Assembly: GCA_022842445.1 (NCBI GenBank)
Contig: JALHPO010000001.1
Location: 357,144 to 421,143, forward strand
Length of the DNA stretch: 64,000 nt
Direction of reading: 5' to 3'
From: Nitrospira sp.
GTDB lineage: Bacteria; Nitrospirota; Nitrospiria; Nitrospirales; Nitrospiraceae
Shown: positions 42,318 to 52,704 of the stretch, in pieces
How positions within the stretch are numbered: position 1 is the first letter of the stretch
How the letters are laid out: the number at the start of each line of letters is the position of its first letter
Position numbers and translations under genes: made by a program
Notes under the pieces: model-generated
Databases searched by the model: none
The model's input: the letters and a program-made list of their open reading frames with translations, nothing else
Told to the model about the DNA's origin: nothing

Positions 42318-42992
42318 TCAGTTCGAACGAGGTGAGATCGCAATCTGGCGGAAGACTTCCGCATAGGCACCGGCGGGAGCGCTGACTTTGGGGTCGGCGA
42401 ACACGGCGCGCCAGCGGTTCAATCCCAGCACGCCTTCTCCATAGGGAATCGTCGCCACCTGGCTGCGGTGCTCGGCGATCGCCAGCATCTTTTTCGCCAC
42501 ATAGTCGTCGATATATTCCAGCCGGTTCCAGGTCGCAAGCGGTCCCCAGATTTCATAGGCCCAGAGGCCGGCGGTCGGGACCATGCCCGATTCAAGAACA
42601 CATTCCCTCGCCAACTTGCCGGCCAGCCGATGCGCCGGATGCCGGTCGAGTTCCTCATCCAGTGTATAGACTTCCGCCGGCTGCACACGGCTGAGCAGCT
42701 CGACCAGTTGCTGTTTCACAACGCGAACGTTGATCTCCTCCACAGCGTCCGGCTGGTCGAGAAAGATGACTTCCTTCACCCCCAACACCGTGGCGGCACG
42801 GAGCGCCTCTTCCCGTCTTGTCTCGGCCATCCGTTGTTCGGTCCAACCAAACGGATTCGACGCCCGGCCTCCGTTCGTGATGACAACTGAGGTAATCGTT
42901 TTCTGCGACTCGACCAGTTTGGCTACGGTGCCACCCATCCCGATTTCCATATCATCCGGGTGGGCGCTGACTATGACGACATTGTGACTCAT
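42318..42992 (-). CDS. PIG-L family N-acetylglucosaminyl deacetylase (BshB1-like)
   Basis: 224 residues. The zinc motif SAHPDDMEIGMGG holds the HPDD ligands, and a second His lies in DRHPAHRLAG, the pattern of LmbE/PIG-L deacetylases. Bacillithiol deacetylases (BshB) and mycothiol enzymes belong here, as do GlcNAc-lipid deacetylases. Which substrate applies cannot be decided, because no bshA or bshC is visible nearby. It starts 9 bp after the lipA stop and is last in the lipA operon. Confidence 0.8.
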   Translation of the reverse strand: MSHNVVIVSAHPDDMEIGMGGTVAKLVESQKTITSVVITNGGRASNPFGWTEQRMAETRREEALRAATVLGVKEVIFLDQPDAVEEINVRVVKQQLVELLSRVQPAEVYTLDEELDRHPAHRLAGKLARECVLESGMVPTAGLWAYEIWGPLATWNRLEYIDDYVAKKMLAIAEHRSQVATIPYGEGVLGLNRWRAVFADPKVSAPAGAYAEVFRQIAISPRSN

Positions 42993-43001
42993 AGTCCTGC
43001 T

Positions 43002-43901
43002 CTAGAGTCCAGGAGCGACCTGCTGTCCGGCGTGATAGGAGCTGCGGACCAGTGGACCTGACTGGACATGGGTAAAGCCCATCGCGAGCCCTTCGTCTTT
43101 CAACACAGCAAACTCAGCCGGATCGTAGAACCGCGCGACAGGCAGATGCTCTCTCGTCGGCTGAAGATACTGGCCGATCGTGATGATGTCGCACTTGACG
43201 GTCCGCAAGTCGCGCATGACTTCCCGCGCTTCATCCAGTGTCTCTCCCATGCCCAGGATCAATCCTGATTTAGTCGTCATGCCGCATCGCTTGGCCTGAC
43301 CCAGCAATTCGATCGACCGTTGATACTTTCCCTGCGGCCTGATCGACGGGAACAGCCGCCGGACGGTTTCGATGTTGTGATTGAGTATCTCGGGTTTCTC
43401 CGCGCACACCACCGCCAACGCGTCCTCGCTGCCTTCAAAATCAGGTATCAAGACTTCAATCGTGCAGTTTGGACTGAGCCGTCTCGTCTGTCGGATCGTC
43501 TCGGCAAAGACGGCCGCCCCGCCGTCGGCCAGCTCATCCCGATTCACGGACGTGATGACGGCATGGCGCAATCCCAGGGCCTGTACGGCCTCTGCCACAC
43601 GCCGGGGCTCTTCATGATCCACCGCGAGCGGGCGGCCCGCTTCCACCGAGCAATAATGGCACCGTCTGGTGCAGATATCGCCCAGGATCAAAAACGTGGC
43701 GGTGCGGGCATTCCAACATTCCCAGCGATTCGGACAACGCGCTTCTTCGCAGATGGTATGCAGATTGAGCCGTTCCATGGTCTGTTTGATATCCAGATAG
43801 TCCGGACCGGTGGTGGCCTCAACTTTGAACCAGGATGGGAGGCGCGGACGGCCGATGGGAGATGAAGACGGTCGAAGATGATCAAGAGGGATAAAGCTCA
43901 T
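43002..43901 (-). CDS. lipA: Lipoyl synthase (radical SAM)
   Basis: 299 residues from the ATG at 43901, which forms an ATGA overlap with the upstream gene; an in-frame GTG at 43934 would add 11 residues. Two Fe-S cluster motifs are present: CEEARCPNRWEC (C51, C56, C62) for the auxiliary cluster and CTRRCHYC (C77, C81, C84) for the radical-SAM cluster. It inserts sulfur at C6 and C8 of protein-bound octanoyl groups to make lipoyl. No octanoyltransferase gene lies beside it. Confidence 0.95.
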   Translation of the reverse strand: MSFIPLDHLRPSSSPIGRPRLPSWFKVEATTGPDYLDIKQTMERLNLHTICEEARCPNRWECWNARTATFLILGDICTRRCHYCSVEAGRPLAVDHEEPRRVAEAVQALGLRHAVITSVNRDELADGGAAVFAETIRQTRRLSPNCTIEVLIPDFEGSEDALAVVCAEKPEILNHNIETVRRLFPSIRPQGKYQRSIELLGQAKRCGMTTKSGLILGMGETLDEAREVMRDLRTVKCDIITIGQYLQPTREHLPVARFYDPAEFAVLKDEGLAMGFTHVQSGPLVRSSYHAGQQVAPGL

Positions 43902-44272
43902 GAGGGGCTGTTCCTGTGCGAACCCTGACGGCACCAGCTCAACATCCTTGCCAAGAATCCGGCTCGCTCCGGCTCGGCTTCCGGCGGGTCAGGATACTCT
44001 ACCCAGAGTTCCTGCGAGCCAAGATACACGCCGTTGCTGAAGCTCTTCTGTGTCTTGAGCTGCCGATAGCCCCGGCTCTGCAAAAGCTGAATCATGGCCA
44101 GCAACGCGGCATCCTGGGTTGGGAACAGCTCTGTCGTTACACGGACCGCTTCATAGCGCAGCAGCCCCCGGTAGTTCTCCCCCACTCGTTCGAACTCGAC
44201 CGTCCGGCTGAATCCCCTCACCCGATCGTCAAGTCCGGCCAACTGATGCTTATCACAGCCCGCTCCGCTCAT
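43898..44272 (-). CDS. Hypothetical protein upstream of lipA
   Basis: 124 residues without a signal peptide. It has mixed alpha/beta character (YEAVRVTTELFPTQDAALLAMIQLLQSRGYRQLKTQ, NGVYLGSQELWVEYPDP) and a Trp/Cys-containing basic tail. It does not match a family I know. It overlaps lipA by 4 bp and follows the next hypothetical gene by 3 bp, so the three are translated as a unit, which suggests a link with lipoate or Fe-S metabolism; that is inference only. Confidence 0.55.
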   Translation of the reverse strand: MSGAGCDKHQLAGLDDRVRGFSRTVEFERVGENYRGLLRYEAVRVTTELFPTQDAALLAMIQLLQSRGYRQLKTQKSFSNGVYLGSQELWVEYPDPPEAEPERAGFLARMLSWCRQGSHRNSPS

Positions 44273-44275
44273 ACG

Positions 44276-44641
44276 TCATGCCAGCGCGCGAAACACCGCC
44301 ACAAGATCGCTCAACGCGATGGTCTTATTGCGGAGCACGGCTCGCTCCGCCTGAATGGCATCGCGTAACGTCTTGTCCGCCGAACCCGACTTCATACAGG
44401 AGGCGCCTAGCGCCAGAATACGCTCGCACTCGTCAGTGAGTTTCTTTTTGACGACAGGATTCACGGCAAGAATGTCCATGAGCTGGCGCCTGGTGTCGGC
44501 AAGATGCGCTTGCAATTCCTCCTCCGGATAACCAGCGCGGGCGGCTTCATCGGAACACCGATCGAGATACTGGGTTAAAAACACGTAGAGGCGCACAAGC
44601 GCAGCAGCTAAGTCGATCTGATCTTTGGTGGTTGTCGCCAT
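44276..44641 (-). CDS. Hypothetical helical protein
   Basis: 121 residues from the internal ATG at 44641 (MATTTKDQIDLAAALVRLY), preferred over one six codons upstream because it begins a clean helix. The sequence is nearly all helical and charged (LTQYLDRCSDEAARAGYPEEELQAHLADTRRQLMDIL), suggesting a small bundle. It is the first gene of the lipA operon. The next gene upstream is the Rieske protein 122 bp away. No family recognised. Confidence 0.55.
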   Translation of the reverse strand: MATTTKDQIDLAAALVRLYVFLTQYLDRCSDEAARAGYPEEELQAHLADTRRQLMDILAVNPVVKKKLTDECERILALGASCMKSGSADKTLRDAIQAERAVLRNKTIALSDLVAVFRALA

Positions 44642-44763
44642 GAAGGGCCTCGCTCTCATGAAGCAGCATTGTTGTCTGTCTCGTTGTCGCCCGGTCTCTC
44701 TGGTCTATCTGGCATGAACAAGACAGACGAAACAGCCCAGATAGACTTGCGACGCATCACGAT

Positions 44764-45069
44764 CTACAGCAGCGCTTTCACATCGCTGCCCTCGACCTTC
44801 ACCTGATAGACCTGAACTTTGCCCGACGGATTGTTCACGCAGGCGCCGGTCGCCACATTGAACTGCCATCCATGCCAAGGACAGGTGACCACACTCCCCT
44901 CGACTTCTCCTTCCCCAAGCGGCCCGCCGCGATGGAGACAGGTATTGTCGACCACGTGAAAGGCGCCGTCTACATTGAAGACGGCCACGGTCTTGCCGTT
45001 CACTTCGGCTACCATGCCGTGGCCCGGTTGCACATCGGCTGTTCCCGTCACCCGCACAAACTCCGCCAT
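44764..45069 (-). CDS. Rieske-type [2Fe-2S] ferredoxin (NirD-like)
   Basis: 101 residues forming a single Rieske domain. The cluster ligands are C44-x-H46 in CLHRGGPLGEG and C63-x2-H66 in CPWHGWQF, the classical CxH and CxxH pattern. There is no signal peptide, so it is a soluble cytoplasmic ferredoxin of the NirD or dioxygenase-ferredoxin type. It probably passes electrons to an unlinked oxygenase or reductase; no partner is adjacent. It starts 23 bp after the Mrp gene stop on the same strand. Confidence 0.88.
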   Translation of the reverse strand: MAEFVRVTGTADVQPGHGMVAEVNGKTVAVFNVDGAFHVVDNTCLHRGGPLGEGEVEGSVVTCPWHGWQFNVATGACVNNPSGKVQVYQVKVEGSDVKALL

Positions 45070-45092
45070 GACCGTCCTCCCCCTCGCGTCAA

Positions 45093-45968
45093 TTAGTTCG
45101 TCGTAAACGGTTGCTTGATTTTCTTGAGCAAACTGTCGATAGACGGGCCGCTCTTTTCAGTCCCCCCGACTTCGGTCATGATCTTCCTGGCGATCTCCCT
45201 GAAGGCCGCAGCCTGAGGCGACGCCGGATCGGCCGTGACGATCGGATGCCCGCTATCGCCGCCGTCCCGGATGGCTGGATCGATCGGAATGCGCCCGAGG
45301 AACGGAATGCCGAGCTTCTCTGCCGCCCGCTCACCGCCGCCATATGAAAAAATCTCCGTGCGTTCTCCGCAATGGCCACAGATGAAGTGACTCATATTTT
45401 CCACGATACCGAGGAGCGGCACATTCACCTTCTGAAACATGGCCATGCCCTTGCGCACATCGTAGAGCGCCACTTCTTGCGGCGTCGTCACAGTGATCGC
45501 GCCGGCCAGCGGCACCATTTGAGAGAGCGACAGCTGCACATCGCCGGTGCCGGGCGGCAAATCAATCAGCAGATAATCCAGATCGCCCCACAGCACATCC
45601 CGGAAGAATGCCTGGAGATATTGATGGACCATCGGACCGCGCCAGACCAACGGCGCATCTTCCGGCACGAGAAAGGCCATGGAAATCAGCTTCACGCCAT
45701 AGCCCTCCACCGGAACAATCTTCCCGTCTTTCTGCTCCGGCCCCTTGGTGCTCCCCATCATCATCGGAATATTGGGCCCATACAGATCGGCATCCAGCAG
45801 TCCGACTTTCGCGCCGGCCAGCGCCATCGCACAGGCGAGATTCGACGCGACGGTCGATTTGCCGACACCGCCTTTGCCGCTGCTGACCGCGATCACATGC
45901 TTGACGCCCGGAATCAAATTGGCGGCCCCCTGCGGCGCTTGTCCACCGTGGGTATGTTCGTCTGCCAT
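45093..45968 (-). CDS. mrp: Mrp/NBP35-type P-loop ATPase (Fe-S cluster carrier)
   Basis: 291 residues from the ATG at 45968, preceded by GAGGGAGGGTGAGG. The deviant Walker A is SSGKGGVGKSTVASNLA (around residues 29-45), followed by LLDADLYGPNIP, DYLLIDLPPGTGD and the Cys pair in FICGHCGE that bridges the cluster between subunits. The C-terminus holds a basic tail. It binds and transfers Fe-S clusters in the cytoplasm. The N-terminus lacks the DUF59 domain found in some homologues. Confidence 0.9.
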   Translation of the reverse strand: MADEHTHGGQAPQGAANLIPGVKHVIAVSSGKGGVGKSTVASNLACAMALAGAKVGLLDADLYGPNIPMMMGSTKGPEQKDGKIVPVEGYGVKLISMAFLVPEDAPLVWRGPMVHQYLQAFFRDVLWGDLDYLLIDLPPGTGDVQLSLSQMVPLAGAITVTTPQEVALYDVRKGMAMFQKVNVPLLGIVENMSHFICGHCGERTEIFSYGGGERAAEKLGIPFLGRIPIDPAIRDGGDSGHPIVTADPASPQAAAFREIARKIMTEVGGTEKSGPSIDSLLKKIKQPFTTN

Positions 45969-46254
45969 GACCTCACCCTCCCTCGCTCCCGCGTCACGCA
46001 TCCGGCCGTGACACTCATAGAGACCAGTCTGTCTATATCAACCGCGTCATCATAAGCGATGCAGGAAGGGAAAGGAAATGGGCCGGTCGGACCATACAGA
46101 CAATGGCCCGACCGGGACATCCTGAGCCCGCATGGTTCATGACGGGCCTTGCGAAGTCGACCACGCAACACGGCGCATTCGTAATCGATGACCGATGACG
46201 ATGCTCCATGTATACTGACGGTATTCGAATGGCTCGTTCTTTCCGGGAGCGCCC

Positions 46255-49209
46255 ATGACAATCTCACCCGATTCGCTCGAACCGGCTATCCGTCGCATCG
46301 GCGAATATCTCGCGCAACTCTCCGCCGGCCATTCCCCGACGATCTTCGAGGGGCGCTGGTGGTCTCAATCAGCGATCAATCTGGCCATGAAGGACGACGC
46401 TTTTAAGGCGCAGTTGTTTCGTTTCATCGACGTCCTGCCCGTAATCGCCGACGATGAGCGGGTCGTCTCGCTGGCTGAGGAGTATTTCGGCGGATTGAGC
46501 CGCGAGCTCTTCGGGCTCCAGTGGGGCTTGAAGGCGATAGCCGCCACAAGCCTGGGCGCGCGATTGACCGGCAAGTCGATTAGAAACCAGGTTGAGCAGA
46601 TGGCCAGGACTTTCATCGCGGGAGCCTCGGTTGCGGATGCGGCTCCGGTGTTGTCGCATTTGTGGACAGAGGGCCGGGCTTGGTCCGTCGACCTGTTGGG
46701 AGAAGCGACGATCAGCGAACAGGAAGCCGACCTCTACCGCGACCATTGCCTGGAAGCATTGGCGGAGTTAGGACGTGCCTCGTCCGCCTGGCCTCCCGTT
46801 GCTCTGCTGGAAGAAGATCACCTCGGTCCGCTGCCTCGCGTGCAACTTTCGCTCAAGATTTCGGCGCTCTCCTCGCGGCTGGACCCGATTGATCCCGACG
46901 GGAGTTATCGATCAGTGGCGGCGCGTCTCCGGCCGTTGGTCGATCGGGCCCTGTCGCTGCCTGCCGGATTGATTTTTGATATGGAGCAGGCGGAGACGAA
47001 ACCGCTCCTCTTGGATATTTTCAAACGGCTGTTTGCCGAGGCCCCCTATCGCGCCTATCCATACGCCGGCCTCGCGCTGCAAGCCTACCACCGGGACACC
47101 GGACGAGACGTTGAGGACCTGCTCGCCTGGTCCCGATTGCGCGGCGCGCCCATCACGATTCGACTGGTGAAAGGGGCTTACTGGGATTCCGACACGGTCC
47201 GGTATCGCCAGGCCGGTTGGCCGATTCCGCTGTTCGAGCAGAAATCGGACACGGACGCCAACTACGAACGATTGATCCGCACCCTGTTCGACCATGCCGA
47301 TCTCATCCGCCCTGCCTTCGGCACACACAATTTGCGCACTCTGGCCGTGATCGAGGCCGTGGCGGATGCCTGTGGATTGCCCCCGAATGCGCGGGAGTAC
47401 CAAATGATCTACGGCATGGCCGAGCCTTTTCAGCAGGCCATGGTGAAGCTTGGCCGCCGCGTCCGGCTGTACACCCCCGTGGGTCTCCTGTTGCCCGGCA
47501 TGGCCTACCTGGTAAGGCGACTACTGGAAAATACCTCGAATGAATCGTTTCTCAGGAAAGAGTACGTCGAGTCTCAGCCGCTGGCGCGGCTCCTCGCTCC
47601 TCCTGCCGCCCCGGCACCGTCCGCCGCTGCCAAACCGTCCAACGGCGCGTACAGTTTCATGAACGAGCCGCACAGCGATTTCTCCCAGGAGACAGTCCGC
47701 CGCGCCATGCAGGAAGGAATTTCCTTGGTTCGATCTCAATTGGGACGGCAATGGGACATAGACTCCTCGTTGCCACCGCTCACAGGTCCCTGGCTGACCT
47801 CGCATAATCCATGTTACCCCGATCAGAACGTCGCTTCAGTGAGAGGCGCAGCGCGATCAGATCTTGACCGGGCCATCCAACAGGCACAAGGCCATGCCGA
47901 CAGTTGGCGTCGCCGGTCCGCCGAGGAGCGCGCGGCGATCTTGCGGCAAGCCGCCGCCGACATGAGCCGCCGCCGATTCGAACTCGCCGCATGGGAAGTG
48001 TTTGAGGTGGGAAAGCCCTGGCGGGAAGCGGATGCCGACGTCGCCGAGGCCATCGACTTTCTTCGCTACTATGGAGACGAAATTTGCCGCCTCTCCCGGC
48101 CTGCGAGGCTCGGAAACCGGCCGGGAGAGCTAAACCATCGCGTCTATGGCCCGCGCGGAGTGACGGCCGTCATCGCGCCGTGGAACTTTCCGCTCGCCAT
48201 CCCGGCCGGGATGATTGCGGCGGCGCTGGCGGCGGGCAACACCGTGCTCTTCAAGCCGTCGGAACGGTCCTCCCGGCTGGGGCTCTGGCTCACGCAGATG
48301 TTAGTTGCAGCCGGGGTGCCGCCCGGCGTGGTGAGTTGCCTACCCGGCGGACCGGAGATCGGCCAGGCGCTCGTTGCACATCCACAGATTACGACGATCG
48401 CATTTACCGGATCGAAAACCGTGGGGCTCCGCATTCTGACCGATGCCGCTCACGTACATCCGGGCCAGCCGATGGTTAAACGGGTGATCGCCGAGATGGG
48501 TGGAAAGAACGCCATCATCGTCGATGAGACGGCGGATCTCGATGAGGCGATCGCTGGAATCGTGACATCATTTACGGGCTACGCGGGACAGAAATGCTCG
48601 GCCTGTTCACGGGCCATCGTGCATCGCGCGGTCTACGACCAGTTCACCGCCAGATTGCGGGAGGCCGTGTTGAGTCTGGAGATCGGCGATCCAACCAAGC
48701 CCGGTACCAGGGTGGGTCCGGTGATCGATGCGCGCGCGCACGCATCGATTCAGCAGTTCATTGCCGAGGGCCGTCAGGGAGGCCGGCTCCTGGTTGAGCG
48801 GTCGGTCGAGCAGGCCGGATACTTCGTCGGCCCGGCGGTGTTTGTCGATGTCGAGCCTCATCACCGTCTGGCGCAAGAAGAAATATTTGGTCCGGTATTG
48901 GCAATCATGAAGGCAGAAAGTTTTGCCGATGCCCTTCGAATGGCGAACGGAACGTCTTACGCACTCACAGGAGGTGTCTATTCCAGAAGCCCGGCCAACC
49001 TTGCGCTGGCCCGCGACCAATTCGATGTAGGAAACCTGTACTTGAACCGGCCGATTACCGGCGCGCTGGTGAGCCGCCAGCCGTTCGGCGGACATCGATA
49101 CTCAGGGGTGGGCGCGAAAGCCGGCGGGGAGGATTATCTCACGCAGTTCATGATCGCCCGCGTGATCAGCGAAAATACCCTCCGGCGTGGATTCGAATCG
49201 GCTGAGTGA
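46255..49209 (+). CDS. putA: Bifunctional proline dehydrogenase / pyrroline-5-carboxylate dehydrogenase
   Basis: 984 residues without the N-terminal DNA-binding domain of E. coli PutA. Residues to about 440 are the FAD proline dehydrogenase barrel (GLIFDMEQAETKPLLLDIF, APITIRLVKGAYWDSDT, EYQMIYGMAEPFQQAM). From about 500 the aldehyde dehydrogenase domain follows: APWNFPLAIPAGMIAAALAA, FTGSKTVGLR, EMGGKNAIIVDE with the general base, and GYAGQKCSACSR with catalytic C781. It oxidises proline to glutamate. The 3' end overlaps the convergent gene at 49102 by 108 bp. Its 253-bp upstream region is shared with mrp. Confidence 0.93.
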   Translation: MTISPDSLEPAIRRIGEYLAQLSAGHSPTIFEGRWWSQSAINLAMKDDAFKAQLFRFIDVLPVIADDERVVSLAEEYFGGLSRELFGLQWGLKAIAATSLGARLTGKSIRNQVEQMARTFIAGASVADAAPVLSHLWTEGRAWSVDLLGEATISEQEADLYRDHCLEALAELGRASSAWPPVALLEEDHLGPLPRVQLSLKISALSSRLDPIDPDGSYRSVAARLRPLVDRALSLPAGLIFDMEQAETKPLLLDIFKRLFAEAPYRAYPYAGLALQAYHRDTGRDVEDLLAWSRLRGAPITIRLVKGAYWDSDTVRYRQAGWPIPLFEQKSDTDANYERLIRTLFDHADLIRPAFGTHNLRTLAVIEAVADACGLPPNAREYQMIYGMAEPFQQAMVKLGRRVRLYTPVGLLLPGMAYLVRRLLENTSNESFLRKEYVESQPLARLLAPPAAPAPSAAAKPSNGAYSFMNEPHSDFSQETVRRAMQEGISLVRSQLGRQWDIDSSLPPLTGPWLTSHNPCYPDQNVASVRGAARSDLDRAIQQAQGHADSWRRRSAEERAAILRQAAADMSRRRFELAAWEVFEVGKPWREADADVAEAIDFLRYYGDEICRLSRPARLGNRPGELNHRVYGPRGVTAVIAPWNFPLAIPAGMIAAALAAGNTVLFKPSERSSRLGLWLTQMLVAAGVPPGVVSCLPGGPEIGQALVAHPQITTIAFTGSKTVGLRILTDAAHVHPGQPMVKRVIAEMGGKNAIIVDETADLDEAIAGIVTSFTGYAGQKCSACSRAIVHRAVYDQFTARLREAVLSLEIGDPTKPGTRVGPVIDARAHASIQQFIAEGRQGGRLLVERSVEQAGYFVGPAVFVDVEPHHRLAQEEIFGPVLAIMKAESFADALRMANGTSYALTGGVYSRSPANLALARDQFDVGNLYLNRPITGALVSRQPFGGHRYSGVGAKAGGEDYLTQFMIARVISENTLRRGFESAE

Positions 49210-50001
49210 GGCCTTGGCAGGCTTCACATCGTAGCTTTCAAGTTCCTCGGTGATTTCCGTCACAACACCGCGATCCTCTTTCACGGCCGACAGCTCCTGC
49301 CGCTCCAAGTACTTGATCAGTCCAACACCCTTCGCGAACCAGGCCGTCATGACATCCAATCCGGCGATCGTACGCCGGCTGGCCGAGAGATGTATCCGCA
49401 TGGTCATTTTGGCTTCGACCTTGATGGCGTCCTGGAACGTCCCGGCCGGCACCGTGATCGTCTCTCGACCGATGAGGCCGCTCCATCCACGCACATCGAC
49501 CTTCTCGTCGGTGCCGTCACGGTCCATATCCGTACCGAAGTCGAGGCCGGTCCGATCGAACTGCTGGAACGATGAAGGGATGACAAGCGGAAAGCGAAAA
49601 ATCTGGTAAGGAATAATCTGCTTTTCAAGGGGCGTCCCGGGATCAGCCCCGTAATACACAATACCGACAACATCTCGCCGGTAATAACTCTCCGAGGGGC
49701 CATGATTGCCGGGATTGGTATCCTGAAACACGGTGACCGACACACCCTTGATCGTCTTGGTTCCTGTCACCTTCGAAACATTGGTAAAGAATTTGTTCTC
49801 GACGGTCTGAAGCGGGCCCTCCGTGATCTGTCCTTTATAGCTCCACCGGCTCCCGATGGAATCGGGAAAGTAGTCGGCGGATTGGGAAATGGTGACCGGC
49901 TCTTCGGCACCGAGGAACGCGGGACTGAGGCCCACCCCAAACAGAAGGCCTACCACTCCCGCGAAAAGCACCTGCCGCATCGGTCTTTGTTCGAAGATCA
50001 T
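49102..50001 (-). CDS. Exported protein of unknown function, C-terminus antisense to putA
   Basis: 299 residues starting at ATG 50001 (GAGGGA upstream), with a signal peptide (VLFAGVVGLLFGVGLSPAFLGA). The mature protein is beta-rich (YFPDSIGSRWSYKGQI, SYYRRDVVGIVYYGADPG, RETITVPAGTFQDAIKVEA, WFAKGVGLIKYLERQE), like the secreted beta-sheet lipoproteins that hold a substrate in a cup. No family is recognised. The last 35 residues (KASLSRFESTPEGIFADHAG onward) lie opposite the end of putA and have a different character; the natural stop may have been lost. Confidence 0.65.
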   Translation of the reverse strand: MIFEQRPMRQVLFAGVVGLLFGVGLSPAFLGAEEPVTISQSADYFPDSIGSRWSYKGQITEGPLQTVENKFFTNVSKVTGTKTIKGVSVTVFQDTNPGNHGPSESYYRRDVVGIVYYGADPGTPLEKQIIPYQIFRFPLVIPSSFQQFDRTGLDFGTDMDRDGTDEKVDVRGWSGLIGRETITVPAGTFQDAIKVEAKMTMRIHLSASRRTIAGLDVMTAWFAKGVGLIKYLERQELSAVKEDRGVVTEITEELESYDVKPAKASLSRFESTPEGIFADHAGDHELREIILPAGFRAHP

Positions 50002-50375
50002 GTCGTTCCCTCATTCAACAGACAACAGACCGTATCATAGGAATCTTGAGAGCAGCAAGCAAACGGCTGTTCCCTCCGTGAATACGTAACGAAACCAGCC
50101 CGAGACACATGCCTCGTGAAGCGTACCTCGTTATGGAAAAGAGCTGATGGCGAATGGAGCTGGCTTGTCCGCCGAAGCCTCGGCGTAGGCGAATCCCTCG
50201 TCATTCGATCCGAACCACTGACCACTCGCTACTCGCCACTCACCATAGGTCCAGGTACCCTCGGCCATCAGCCATACACTCCCAGCCTTTTCGTGCCATA
50301 AGCCATTCGCCATACGCTTCCCGCCACGCGATACCCTTGCCTTCGCCCGCCGGTCCTCTCATAATCCAAACTCGC
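50002..50375. other. 374-bp gap with low-complexity word repeats
   Basis: No gene is visible. Bases 50142-50320 are made of repeated short words (CGCTACTCGCCACTCACC, CATCAGCCATACAC, CATTCGCCATACGC). The 16-mer AGCTGATGGCGAATGG at 50142-50157 occurs again at 51166-51181, and an 11-base inverted copy (CCATTCGCCAT) is at 50303-50313. The upstream part must contain the promoter for the minus-strand gene at 50001; I could not assign boxes. Confidence 0.5.
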
Positions 50376-51152
50376 ATGACACGCTCAGCCTCGAAGACAC
50401 GGACTGCTACGAGCAGGCCCGATCGATCGAACACCAGTCCCGCCGTCTTGATCACCGGCGCATCCGGCGGCATCGGTCGGGCCATTAGCTGCGCATTCGG
50501 CAGGATCGGTTGGTATGTCGGCGTCCACTATGGTCAGAATAAACGCGCCGCAGACACGACGCTCCGGAAAGTTCTCGCGGCAGGCGGTGCGGGCGATCTC
50601 TATCAAGCGGACATCCGTGAGTCCGAGTCGGTGCAGCGGATGGTCGATGCCTGGCGCTGCCGTGTATCGAATCCATCGGCGTTGGTCTGCAACGCGGGAA
50701 TCGGGTCGAGCGGTTTGTTGGTGCGTCATCGGGAACGAGTCTGGGAGGACGTGATGGCGACGAACCTGACGGGAACATTTCACTGCCTCCGGGCCATGGG
50801 GCCGGTGCTGAGCGCACATCGAGGCGGGTCCATCGTGGTCATCGGTTCTCACACAGGATTTCATGGCGCCACCGGCCAGGCAGCCTATGCGACATCCAAG
50901 GCCGGACTGATCGGATTGGTCAAGACCGCGGCGCTGGAGTGGGGCCACTACAACATCCGGGTGAATCTCCTGCTGCCCGGATGGCAGAAAACGAATCTGA
51001 CTGAAGGCATCTTTCCCGAAGGCAACGGATGGCTCGACCATGCGTTGCGCCGGCCCCCTTCGCTGGACGAATCAGCGCGGACCGTCGTACATCTGACGCA
51101 GCTCACTGGTGTCTCTGGACAAGTCTGGAACTGCGACAGCAGGAACCTGTGA
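50376..51152 (+). CDS. Short-chain dehydrogenase/reductase (FabG-like)
   Basis: 258 residues from ATG 50376; a longer open frame from 50154 is low-complexity sequence and rejected. The Rossmann motif is LITGASGGIGRAISCAFG, with LVCNAGIGSSG, and the catalytic site is in ATSKAGLIG (YATSK with Tyr and Lys). Similar proteins reduce 3-oxoacyl-ACP in fatty-acid synthesis. It lies 154 bp upstream of bioD on the same strand, so a role in making the pimelate precursor of biotin is attractive but unproven. An N-terminal extension of about 20 Ser/Thr/Arg-rich residues precedes the fold. Confidence 0.8.
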   Translation: MTRSASKTRTATSRPDRSNTSPAVLITGASGGIGRAISCAFGRIGWYVGVHYGQNKRAADTTLRKVLAAGGAGDLYQADIRESESVQRMVDAWRCRVSNPSALVCNAGIGSSGLLVRHRERVWEDVMATNLTGTFHCLRAMGPVLSAHRGGSIVVIGSHTGFHGATGQAAYATSKAGLIGLVKTAALEWGHYNIRVNLLLPGWQKTNLTEGIFPEGNGWLDHALRRPPSLDESARTVVHLTQLTGVSGQVWNCDSRNL

Positions 51153-51210
51153 TCAAAGAGCCGATAGCTGATGGCGAATGGCCGATGGTAGAAGACGAAT
51201 TAGGAGATGA

Positions 51211-52633
<1,423 letters not shown>

Positions 52634-52704
52634 AGTTCATCGACTGAGCGATATCGGGACAGACAGAGCGTTGCTTCTCAGTGAAACCGGTTCACATCTG
52701 CACG

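Noticed and set aside
46083..46115. Hairpin CCGGTCGG/CCGACCGG between mrp and putA as a terminator
   Set aside because: It lies between divergent genes, where no terminator is expected, and it has no T-run; it could be an operator, but nothing supports that.
50154..50375. N-terminal extension of the SDR protein back to 50154
   Set aside because: The added 74 residues are low-complexity, His/Arg/Pro/Ser-rich translation of the intergenic repeat words, and the SDR fold starts after 50376.
52634..52704. TPP riboswitch upstream of thiE
   Set aside because: The gap is too short and shows no thi-box sequence.
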